A stretch of DNA of 64,000 nucleotides from Pseudomonas sp. P5_109 (GTDB taxonomy: Bacteria > Pseudomonadota > Gammaproteobacteria > Pseudomonadales > Pseudomonadaceae), in assembly GCF_034009455.1 (NCBI RefSeq), contig NZ_CP125380.1, positions 3,361,501 through 3,425,500 of the forward strand. Direction: 5' to 3'. A program made the translations under genes and the position numbers. The notes below the pieces were generated by a model. That model saw nothing but the letters and a program-made list of their open reading frames with translations. It did not search any database and was not told where the DNA came from. Within the stretch, counting starts at the first letter, position 1. Each line of letters starts with the position of its first letter. Positions 32,123-39,991 of this stretch are shown here, piece after piece.

Positions 32123-33586
32123 ATGGCAATAGCAATTGTCCTGATACTAATCGTTATTGCATCAGTGCTATTCCACATACTGGCACCCTGGCATGCGACA
32201 GCGGCAGCTTCCAACTGGGGATCCATAGACACCACCCTGTTCATCACCCTGATCATCAGCGGAATATTTTTCATTGCCATCATCGGGTTCATGGCGGTAG
32301 CGCTGATTCGGTATCGTCACAAGGAAGGTGCCAGGGCAGCCTACCAGCCGGAAAACAAAAAGCTGGAATCATGGTTGATTATCGTTACTTCGGTAGGCAT
32401 TGCCGCGATGTTGGCGCCAGGCCTGGTTGTCTATAACGACTTCATCAGCGTGCCGAAAAATGCCTACGAACTTGAAGTGGTCGGCCAGCAGTGGCAGTGG
32501 GCCTATCGTTTTGCCGGGCAAGACGCAAAGCTGGGCAAATCGGACGTCAGGTTTGTCGATTCAGCCAATCCCCTCGGTCTTGATCCCAAGGACCCTGCAG
32601 GGCAGGACGATGTGCTTGTAATGAATAACGAAGTTCGCCTTCCGCTCGATCGGCCGGTGAAAGTTTTGCTGCGCTCCAAAGATGTCCTGCACGATTTTTA
32701 TGTTCCGCAAATTCGCAGCAAGATGGATATGGTGCCGGGGATGGTGTCGTACTTTTGGTTTACGCCAACTAAAACCGGAAACTATGAAGTCCTCTGTGCT
32801 GAGTTTTGTGGCGTAGGTCATTACAACATGCGCGGCCATATGATCGTGGAAGAGCAGGGCGCCTTCGATCAATGGCTAAAAGGCCAACCGACTTTTGCGC
32901 AGACATTGGCGACAGCGGCTAAACCCGGTCGAGACAGCGTGCTGGAAAAAGGCCGGCAGTTGGTCGAACAGCACGGCTGCAAGGCCTGCCATAGCCAGGA
33001 TGGCAGTGCCAGCCTCGGTCCGGGATGGAAGGGGCTGTACGGTCGTACTGAACAGCTTGCCGATGGCACCAGTGTGCAGGTCGACGAGGCCTACCTGAAG
33101 GAGTCGATTCTCGATCCGCAGGCCCGACTGGTACAGGGTTATCCGCCGGTCATGGTGGCCTATACTCTCAATGACGATGAACTGGGTGCAGTCATCACCC
33201 TGATCAAATCACTGGGTGCTGCGGGGCAAGATGCTGCTACAGGTGAACCGTCGGAAGACCTGGTGACGCAGGGGCAGCGACTGGCCGGGTCGCTTGGTTG
33301 CCTGGCCTGCCACAGTGTCGATGGCAACAAGGGCGTCGGCCCCAGCTGGCAGGGCCTGTACGGCAAGACCGAAACCCTTGCCGACGATACCCGCGTCAAG
33401 GTCGATGAGGCCTATTTGAAAGACTCGGTTCTTCATCCCAGTGCCAAGATCGTCAAGGGTTATGCGGCCGTCATGCCGGCCTTTGCTCCGAGTGACGAGG
33501 AGCTGAATGCACTGATCGCTTTTATCAAATCCAAAGCGAACGCTGACGCTGATGCGAGCAAGGCGGAGCCAGGGAAGTCCCCGTAA
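32123..33586 (+). CDS. coxB: Heme-copper oxidase subunit II with two C-terminal cytochrome c domains
   Basis: 487 residues. Three N-terminal hydrophobic helices precede the cupredoxin domain. The CuA site is CAEFCGVGHYNMRGHM (Cys225, Cys229, His233 and the terminal Met). Two class I cytochrome c domains follow, with CKACH (Cys286-His290) and CLACH (Cys393-His397). The domains resemble each other throughout (GLYGRTEQLADGTSVQVDEAYLK versus GLYGKTETLADDTRVKVDEAYLK, truncated here), showing internal duplication. Electrons would enter through the hemes to CuA and then subunit I. It starts a five-gene operon that encodes subunits II, I, two III-like proteins and IV. Confidence 0.92.
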   Translation: MAIAIVLILIVIASVLFHILAPWHATAAASNWGSIDTTLFITLIISGIFFIAIIGFMAVALIRYRHKEGARAAYQPENKKLESWLIIVTSVGIAAMLAPGLVVYNDFISVPKNAYELEVVGQQWQWAYRFAGQDAKLGKSDVRFVDSANPLGLDPKDPAGQDDVLVMNNEVRLPLDRPVKVLLRSKDVLHDFYVPQIRSKMDMVPGMVSYFWFTPTKTGNYEVLCAEFCGVGHYNMRGHMIVEEQGAFDQWLKGQPTFAQTLATAAKPGRDSVLEKGRQLVEQHGCKACHSQDGSASLGPGWKGLYGRTEQLADGTSVQVDEAYLKESILDPQARLVQGYPPVMVAYTLNDDELGAVITLIKSLGAAGQDAATGEPSEDLVTQGQRLAGSLGCLACHSVDGNKGVGPSWQGLYGKTETLADDTRVKVDEAYLKDSVLHPSAKIVKGYAAVMPAFAPSDEELNALIAFIKSKANADADASKAEPGKSP

Positions 33587-33628
33587 AGCAGCCAGGAAGA
33601 CACTGAAACTTCGACAGGAGATGACGTG

Positions 33629-35404
33629 ATGGCCTATGCGGAGCAAGCCGAAACAGAAGCACTGCACGAGCCTAAAAGCTTCCTGACCAAATACATCTGG
33701 AGTCAGGACCACAAGGTCATAGCCGTTCAATACTCCTTGACGGCTCTGTTCGTGGGGCTCATCGCCCTGGTGTTGTCCGATTTGATGCGCATGCAGATAG
33801 GCTTCCCCGGCAGTTTGGCGTTCATGGATGCCAATACTTACTATCAGGCGATGACCATGCACGGCATGATCATGGTCATCTACTTGCTGACGGCCTTGTT
33901 TCTGGGGGGCTTCGGCAACTATCTGATCCCACTGATGGTGGGCGCCCGCGACATGGTCTTCCCCTATGTCAACATGCTCAGTTACTGGTTTTACCTGCTG
34001 GCGGTACTGGTGTTGCTCAGCAGTTTTTTCGTCCCGGGCGGTCCCACAGGTGCCGGCTGGACGCTTTATCCGCCACAGTCCATAGCTCGGGGGACACCGG
34101 GAGTCGAGTGGGGCATTGTCCTGATGCTCGTCTCACTGGCGATCTTTATTGTCGCCGCCACCATGGGCGGGTTGAACTACGTCACCACGGTGTTGCAGGC
34201 GCGCACGCACGGCATGACCCTGTTTCGCATGCCGCTCTCGGTATGGGGAATCTTCATGGCCTCGATCATGGCCTTGCTGGCTTTCCCGGCGTTGTTCGTC
34301 AGCGCGGTCATGATGCTGTTTGACAAGCTGTTGGGCACCAGCTTCTTCATGCCGGCGATGGTCTCGCTGGGGCAGCAACTCGATCACCAGGGTGGCAGCC
34401 CGATATTGTTCCAGCACCTGTTCTGGTTCTTCGGCCACCCGGAAGTCTACATCGTTGCGCTCCCTGCATTTGGCCTGGTCTCCGACCTGATCAGCACGCA
34501 TGCGCGCAAGAATATCTTCGGCTACCGCATGATGGTGTGGGCCATTATTGCGATCGGGGTACTCAGTTTTGTGGTGTGGGCGCACCACATGTATGTCAGC
34601 GGAATGAACCCGTACTTCGGCTTTTTTTTCGCCGTCAGCACCTTGATCATTGCGGTGCCCACTGCGCTGAAAGTCTATAACTGGGTACTGACCCTGTGGC
34701 GCGGCGACATCCATCTGACCGTGCCGATGCTGTTTGCCCTGGCCTTTATTGTCACCTTCCTGGTCGGTGGCCTGACCGGTTTGTTTCTCGGCAATGTGAT
34801 CGTGGACATACCGCTCTCGGACACCTATTTCGTCGTGGCCCACTTCCATATGGTCATGGGGGTCGCCCCGGTACTGGTGGTGTTCGGCGGCATTTATCAC
34901 TGGTTTCCGAAAGTAACCGGGCGCATGACCAACGATACCCTGGGCAAGCTGCATTTCTGGATTACCTTCCTGGGCACCTACGCCATCTTCTTCCCCATGC
35001 ACTACCTGGGTTTCCAGGGCATGCCACGTCGCTACTACGCCTATGAAAACTACGCATTCATCCCGCAGTCGGCGCAAGAGTTGAATGCCTTCATTACGGT
35101 AGTCGCCTTGACCGTCGGCGTTTCCCAATTGCTGTTCGTGTTCAACCTGGCGTGGAGTACATTCAAAGGCAAGCCCGCGGGCAGTAATCCCTGGGGCGCC
35201 GCCAGCCTGGAATGGCAAACACCGCACACCCCGCCGAAACACGGTAACTGGGGAGCGAAGTTGCCGGTCGTGCATCGCTGGGCCTATGACTACAGTGTGC
35301 CGGGGATAGACCAGGACTTCGTTCCTCAAACGGTCTCTGCCGAGGAACTGGAGCAAATGCGACAACTCAGTGCCGGGACTAAAATAGCGGACGTCAAGAC
35401 ATGA
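33629..35404 (+). CDS. coxA: Heme-copper oxidase subunit I (type A cytochrome c oxidase)
   Basis: 591 residues with about twelve membrane helices. The heme a ligand region (MTMHGMIMVIY), the CuB/Tyr motif FGHPEVYI and the His pair in VVWAHHMYVSG are present. The heme ligands lie in VVAHFHMVMGV. HPEVY with the Glu one residue before Val indicates the D-pathway glutamate of A1-type oxidases. It pumps protons while reducing O2 to water. The ATG at 33629 has AGGAG 8 bp upstream; GTG at 33626 is possible. Its TGA overlaps the next ATG (ATGA at 35401-35404). Confidence 0.94.
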   Translation: MAYAEQAETEALHEPKSFLTKYIWSQDHKVIAVQYSLTALFVGLIALVLSDLMRMQIGFPGSLAFMDANTYYQAMTMHGMIMVIYLLTALFLGGFGNYLIPLMVGARDMVFPYVNMLSYWFYLLAVLVLLSSFFVPGGPTGAGWTLYPPQSIARGTPGVEWGIVLMLVSLAIFIVAATMGGLNYVTTVLQARTHGMTLFRMPLSVWGIFMASIMALLAFPALFVSAVMMLFDKLLGTSFFMPAMVSLGQQLDHQGGSPILFQHLFWFFGHPEVYIVALPAFGLVSDLISTHARKNIFGYRMMVWAIIAIGVLSFVVWAHHMYVSGMNPYFGFFFAVSTLIIAVPTALKVYNWVLTLWRGDIHLTVPMLFALAFIVTFLVGGLTGLFLGNVIVDIPLSDTYFVVAHFHMVMGVAPVLVVFGGIYHWFPKVTGRMTNDTLGKLHFWITFLGTYAIFFPMHYLGFQGMPRRYYAYENYAFIPQSAQELNAFITVVALTVGVSQLLFVFNLAWSTFKGKPAGSNPWGAASLEWQTPHTPPKHGNWGAKLPVVHRWAYDYSVPGIDQDFVPQTVSAEELEQMRQLSAGTKIADVKT

Positions 35405-36093
35405 ACAGACTGCTATTGAAGAGCGCCGGCAGCGATGACCCCGGTGGCAGCTGGAGTCATGACCCTGAGGGTATCCAGGCCGCCGAGAGTGCCAATAGGA
35501 AGCAAACCGCAAAAGTAGGCCTGCGCTTGTTTCTGGTGGTGGTCAGTTCGTTGTTTTTCCTCTTCCTGATTGCCTTTGTTGCCCGTTCACAAATGGCCGA
35601 CTGGCAACCCCTGACAGAGCCTTTGGCACCGCTGGCCAATCTCTGGCCGCTATGGCTGAATTCGGCTTTTCTGATACTCGGTTGCATCGCACTGCAAGGG
35701 TCGCGTATGGCCGCCCGACAGGCTCGGCCGGGCGCCACTGTGGTCGGTTTTGCATTGGGGGGCGTCTTTGCCATTGCCTTTCTGGCGGGGCAACTCTGGG
35801 TCTGGCAGCAGTTTGTCGCCTGGGGCTACTTTGTCGCCAGCAATCCGGCCAACAGCTTCTTCTTCCTGTTGACCGGCCTGCATGGGCTCCACCTGCTGGG
35901 CGGGCTGATTGCCTGGTGCTGGATCGTCGCTAAATTCCTGCGTCATGTACCACTGGCGCAACTGAGCGCCAGCGTAGAGCTCTGTGCCATCTATTGGCAT
36001 TACTTGCTGGGTCTCTGGCTGGTGCTTTTCGCTCTGCTGGCCAGCACGCCGCAAACCTATGAAGCCATCGCCAGATTCTGCGGCCTGAGGTGA
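35401..36093 (+). CDS. Oxidase subunit III-like protein (first of two)
   Basis: 230 residues with five or so membrane helices, including LFLVVVSSLFFLFLIAFVA and FFFLLTGLHGLHLLGGLIAW. GLHGLHLLGG and ELCAIYWHYLLGLWLVLF correspond to conserved COX3-family segments, the latter with the IYWH motif. The 4-bp overlap with subunit I indicates coupled translation. A second COX3-like gene follows 6 bp later, so this operon has two subunit III relatives; this one lacks the usual first helices and has an unusually hydrophilic 40-residue N-terminus. Confidence 0.82.
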   Translation: MNRLLLKSAGSDDPGGSWSHDPEGIQAAESANRKQTAKVGLRLFLVVVSSLFFLFLIAFVARSQMADWQPLTEPLAPLANLWPLWLNSAFLILGCIALQGSRMAARQARPGATVVGFALGGVFAIAFLAGQLWVWQQFVAWGYFVASNPANSFFFLLTGLHGLHLLGGLIAWCWIVAKFLRHVPLAQLSASVELCAIYWHYLLGLWLVLFALLASTPQTYEAIARFCGLR

Positions 36094-36099
36094 AAAACC

Positions 36100-36813
36100 A
36101 TGGCATCGCACCCGCAAGCCCCAGTCGATTCCAGTTCATCCAATCCACCAGGCTCGCCGCCTGCACCGGGATGGGAGGGCATCGCCAGCGACTGGTCCTC
36201 GGACAAAGAGGCCTTCAAGCAGGTGCCCTGGGGCAAGGCGATGATGTGGATATTCCTGCTCAGCGATACGTTTATATTCACCTGCTTCCTGACCGGCTAC
36301 ATGTCGGTACGCATGACCATCACTACGGCCTGGCCGAACCCGAGTGAAGTGTTTGCATTGACCATTGGAGGCAGGGAAATCCCGCTTATCCTGATCGCCA
36401 TCATGACCTTTGTGCTGATCAGCAGCAGCGGCACCATGGCCATGGCCGTTAACTTTGCCTATCGCCGCGATCGTAAAAAAACCACTGCCCTGATGCTGGC
36501 GACCGCTGCCTTGGGCGTGACTTTCGTCAGCATGCAGGCTTTCGAATGGAGCAAGCTCATCGCGGAAGGGGTGCGTCCGTGGGGAAACCCCATGGGGGCG
36601 GCGCAATTCGGTGCCAGCTTCTTCATGATTACCGGCTTTCACGGGCTGCATGTGTCAATCGGCGCCATCTACCTCAGCATTGTGGCGTTGAAGGTTTTTC
36701 GCGGAGATTATGAGCGCTCCGGAAACTACCAGAACGTCGAGATAGCCGGGCTTTACTGGCACTTCGTGGATTTGGTGTGGGTGTTTATTTTTGCATTCTT
36801 CTATTTATGGTAG
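36100..36813 (+). CDS. Heme-copper oxidase subunit III
   Basis: 237 residues. Membrane helices include MMWIFLLSDTFIFTCFLTGY, LILIAIMTFVLISSSGTMAM and a GFHGLHVSIGAIYLSIVALK segment. The C-terminus has IAGLYWHFVDLVWVFIFAFFY, the characteristic COX3 end. Subunit III stabilises the catalytic core and O2 delivery. It starts 6 bp after the preceding COX3-like gene and ends 13 bp before subunit IV with RBS GAGGAG between them. Confidence 0.88.
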   Translation: MASHPQAPVDSSSSNPPGSPPAPGWEGIASDWSSDKEAFKQVPWGKAMMWIFLLSDTFIFTCFLTGYMSVRMTITTAWPNPSEVFALTIGGREIPLILIAIMTFVLISSSGTMAMAVNFAYRRDRKKTTALMLATAALGVTFVSMQAFEWSKLIAEGVRPWGNPMGAAQFGASFFMITGFHGLHVSIGAIYLSIVALKVFRGDYERSGNYQNVEIAGLYWHFVDLVWVFIFAFFYLW

Positions 36814-36826
36814 AGGAGCACAGGTG

Positions 36827-37144
36827 ATGGCACATGTTCAGGGACAACAGCATCCAATCAGTTTGTACCTCAAGATCTGGGGGCTGTTATTCGTCCTCAG
36901 CACGCTGTCGTACCTTGTCGACTATTTCCACTTCCATGGCTACCTTCGGTGGTCCCTGATCATCACTTTCATGTTGTTGAAGGCAGGCTTGATTGTCTCC
37001 ATCTTCATGCACATGGCATGGGAGCGGTTGGCCATGGTCTACGCCATATTGGTGCCACCGTTATGTTTGCTGGTACTCGTCGGACTAATGGCCACCGAAG
37101 CAGACTATGTCTTCCTCAGCCGGGTCATTTCCTTTGGCCAGTAA
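36827..37144 (+). CDS. Cytochrome c oxidase subunit IV (prokaryotic COX4 type)
   Basis: 105 residues, three hydrophobic helices: LYLKIWGLLFVLSTLSYLVD, WSLIITFMLLKAGLIVSIFM and YAILVPPLCLLVLVGLMATE. HMAWER between helices 2 and 3 is typical for the COX4_pro family. The start is ATG 36827 with GAGGAG 8 bp before; GTG 36824 is also in frame. Last gene of the oxidase operon; no assembly factors (CtaB, CtaG, SCO) are visible here. Confidence 0.86.
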   Translation: MAHVQGQQHPISLYLKIWGLLFVLSTLSYLVDYFHFHGYLRWSLIITFMLLKAGLIVSIFMHMAWERLAMVYAILVPPLCLLVLVGLMATEADYVFLSRVISFGQ

Positions 37145-37176
37145 GCAGTTTTCGGATGGCCTTGAGACGTCAGGCG

Positions 37177-37737
37177 CTATCCCGATATCACTCGCTTGAA
37201 CTGATGCCATTTGTGCTGCCAGGCCACTGTCCAGTGGGGGGCTGCCGCGCCAGTGCCAGCGATCGTCAGCTTTGGATGTTGTCTGATTACCTGATCCAGT
37301 AGCGATTCCTGGTTCGGCTCAACATCGACGAAGAAGATATGTTTGCCCTCGGTTACCACCTGCTTGAAATTGCGGAAGTGAGTGTTTGTCACCTGGAATC
37401 CAAAAAAGCCGCCTTCCCAGATGCAGAAGCCCAAAATGACAATGGAAAGGAAGATAAAGGGCATCCAGCCTGCGGCGGATTCGGTCCAGCCCATCCAATA
37501 AGCGCCACCCAGTACCAGCGCGGCGAGTGGCAAACCGATCACTGCTCCAATCTCACCAGAGTGAACAGCATCCTGTTCCATTAACGAGTTAACCTCGTGG
37601 AGGTGATGTTGTTCGACATCAGCAACTTTTTCACTGAGCACATGAATCTGTTCGGAATTGATGCCACTGGCTTCCAGTTCATATTCAACGGTTTCAAGAT
37701 CGTTGAGATTGTCACTGATGTAATAGTGCCGATTCAT
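37177..37737 (-). CDS. Membrane protein with cytoplasmic ferredoxin-like domains
   Basis: 186 residues. The N-terminal 65 residues are hydrophilic with ISDNLNDLETVEYELEASG, resembling a small alpha/beta domain that is repeated at the C-terminus (KHIFFVDVEPNQESLLDQVI). Two membrane helices lie between (IGLPLAALVLGGAYWMG and FIFLSIVILGFCIWEGGFFG). This layout matches hypothetical Pseudomonas proteins found near respiratory genes, with no known function. It faces the oxidase operon convergently with a 32-bp gap. Confidence 0.65.
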   Translation of the reverse strand: MNRHYYISDNLNDLETVEYELEASGINSEQIHVLSEKVADVEQHHLHEVNSLMEQDAVHSGEIGAVIGLPLAALVLGGAYWMGWTESAAGWMPFIFLSIVILGFCIWEGGFFGFQVTNTHFRNFKQVVTEGKHIFFVDVEPNQESLLDQVIRQHPKLTIAGTGAAAPHWTVAWQHKWHQFKRVISG

Positions 37738-37888
37738 GCCACACCTCCCGACTCGTGTTTGCTGTAGACCTCCTCTGTCCGGCAGCCGTTAACCGAAATT
37801 TGCAGTCAGTATCTGTACCGTGGGAAACATTGCAGATTTCATGCAATCTGAAAAAAAGTATAGCACTCGCCACCCTGCGGACCGGTCG

Positions 37889-38179
37889 CTAGTTGATCTG
37901 CACAATGACCGGACCTTCCGTTACGACTGGCGGGTTCGCGTGGATATGCGAGGTGTTTTTCTGAACCCACTCACGCGCAACTTTCAGGCTCGCATCACTG
38001 CCGGCCTTGTCCGTGCAGACGGTGATAGAAGTACCACCATCACCGGTATTGAGCAGTGTGTAGCTTACGAGCCCGGGGACTGTCCGCAAGGTAGCGTCGA
38101 TGTCGACTTTGCGCTCTTCCATAAGCGCGAATAGCTGCTTGGCTCCAGTACCCAGGTAGGTTCTTATCACTGCATACAT
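37889..38179 (-). CDS. Dimeric alpha/beta-barrel (GYD/ABM-like) small protein
   Basis: 96 residues starting MYAVIRTYLGTGAKQL and containing VPGLVSYTLLNTGDGGTSITVC, a beta-alpha-beta pattern typical of the ferredoxin-like dimeric folds. AREWVQKNTSHI completes the second helix. Members range from monooxygenases to stress-linked proteins, so no activity is assigned. RBS CAAAGGAGACGACC precedes the start. Standalone, cytoplasmic. Confidence 0.68.
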   Translation of the reverse strand: MYAVIRTYLGTGAKQLFALMEERKVDIDATLRTVPGLVSYTLLNTGDGGTSITVCTDKAGSDASLKVAREWVQKNTSHIHANPPVVTEGPVIVQIN

Positions 38180-38399
38180 GGTCGTCTCCTTTGGGAGTAC
38201 CGTCTTGATGCCAATGCAGATCTGTTGATGGCTGCAATCACCCTGATTTCAGTACGCCCTGATTCAATAAGCTTAGCCAAACGCCAGCGACAATCGACAT
38301 GCAACGACCACCGGCCACCGTTGACCGACTGTGTCTGTCATGGAGGGTGGCTTGAGGCTGTGGACTCAACCGATCGATGCGCCAGATTGACTCAATCAT

Positions 38400-39707
38400 T
38401 CAGCGGGTGATTCGCGGGTCAGTGTTTTGCGAGGGCAGCGATTTATGCCACGGATAGCCCTTTGCGCTGAGTTGGAAGGCGTAATCGAACAAACGCTTCA
38501 TATACTCGCCATCGAATTTACGATCGTGCGCAAAGTCAAAGTCGGAGCCAATGTAGGCAAGATTGAAATCCGCTCCATCCTGCTGCGCCATACGGTAGAT
38601 TCGATCCAGGTCGCTGACCCCCTGGGTTTGAATCAATGTACTGATGGCTCGACCGCCGATGCTCAATGTACGGCGCTTTGTCCCGGACCACTGAGGGTCC
38701 AGTGTGCCATTGCGAATGACGTAGAAGTGACGTTCGAGTCGTAGAGGGGCATCGGTGGATTTGTTCAGCGCCATCAAGGTGCTAGGTGGGTAAAGAAACA
38801 CTTGAGTAATTACCCCTCCGTCCACGTGCATTTCGTGAAACTGTTTGCCTTCAACCTCCACATCGATCATGACGGGTGAAACAGCACCTGGAATGCTCAT
38901 TGACGCAAGCATGATATTGCGAAACAAGTCGAGCGCTCCGGGTGTTTGGCTAGAGGCAATAGCGCCCATGTTCCAAGTGACTGGCCGCCCTGAATCAAGG
39001 TCAGTTGTGCCGATCAGCAGTATTCGTCCTTTGGCGTATTCCGACGCGATCGCCGCAAGAAGCTGCGCAGTGACGTATTTTGCGATGAGCCGCGACAGTG
39101 GCTTGCTGTCCGCAATACCGTCGCTCGCAAAGCGGGTCAGCACGTTTCGCGAATGAAAAATGTCTTTTGGACCGATCCCGTTGGAGACATGACGAATCAC
39201 GCCGTCGTACTCGGACCCCAGGTAAGCGAACGGGGCGACCAGGGCACCCGCGCTAATGCCCGTGACGACCTTGAACATCGGGCGGGTCCCATGCGTGGTC
39301 CATCCAGCAATCAGTCCCGCTGCGAATGCGCCTGCATCGCCACCGCCGGAAACCGCCAGCATGTGTGCCAGCGGCAGGATATTGTTCGGCTTTCCAGCCT
39401 CGGCGAGCACCTGGCTCTCACGCTTGTTGGACTGAATCGCATCGACGATGAAAGGCGTCCGGTCGTGGTCCAACCGGTAGCGAGCATTAGGGATGCCCGG
39501 GATGACGGCTTTTTCCGTCAAGGTTGGCGGAACAGCGTCCCGGCGTGGCAGGCACGCTTGCAGAAACATGTCCAGAGAGGCGCCAGGTCTGAGCGGAAAT
39601 GGTTTCAAATCGCCTCCTCCGGCCCTGCCGGCGAGCCTGGCTATCGCTGAGAGCTTTTGATCATGGCAGATGAACTTGGTAGATGATGTTCTTGAGCGTA
39701 GTGACAT
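38400..39707 (-). CDS. Patatin-like phospholipase
   Basis: Up to 435 residues. The catalytic Ser is in VVTGISAGALVAPFAY (GxSxG). An oxyanion loop (AVSGGGDAGAFAAGLIAGW) and the Asp of the dyad (MHVDGGVITQV) are present. These are the hallmarks of bacterial patatin lipases, which hydrolyse acyl esters of phospholipids. The N-terminal ~50 residues look unlike coding and include an internal LDMFLQAC that would suit a lipobox if the start lay near 39569. The true start is therefore unclear and a frameshift in the signal region is possible. It is divergent from the large helicase gene. Confidence 0.8.
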   Translation of the reverse strand: MSLRSRTSSTKFICHDQKLSAIARLAGRAGGGDLKPFPLRPGASLDMFLQACLPRRDAVPPTLTEKAVIPGIPNARYRLDHDRTPFIVDAIQSNKRESQVLAEAGKPNNILPLAHMLAVSGGGDAGAFAAGLIAGWTTHGTRPMFKVVTGISAGALVAPFAYLGSEYDGVIRHVSNGIGPKDIFHSRNVLTRFASDGIADSKPLSRLIAKYVTAQLLAAIASEYAKGRILLIGTTDLDSGRPVTWNMGAIASSQTPGALDLFRNIMLASMSIPGAVSPVMIDVEVEGKQFHEMHVDGGVITQVFLYPPSTLMALNKSTDAPLRLERHFYVIRNGTLDPQWSGTKRRTLSIGGRAISTLIQTQGVSDLDRIYRMAQQDGADFNLAYIGSDFDFAHDRKFDGEYMKRLFDYAFQLSAKGYPWHKSLPSQNTDPRITR

Positions 39708-39991
39708 ACAGCCTTATACGCACCTACCAAGCGTCAGCTTTCGACTGTGGACTCAACCCAAAGCGGACACAGGGCAACATCACTGAGAAGAACCTGGGTT
39801 GCATGACCGGCTACTCCTGGCCGATAGAAACCTGTCGCTGCTCCTCAGGCGTAAGAGTGGCCGGCTTCGCCGCCAATACGACTGGATTTTTTAGATAAAC
39901 ACATTCCCAACCAGCGATTAGTCATGGACTATAGGGGCTTTTTTAGCTGCCTCTTCATGAGGCAAGCACTGGTAGCTTCAGGAGCCCGTGG

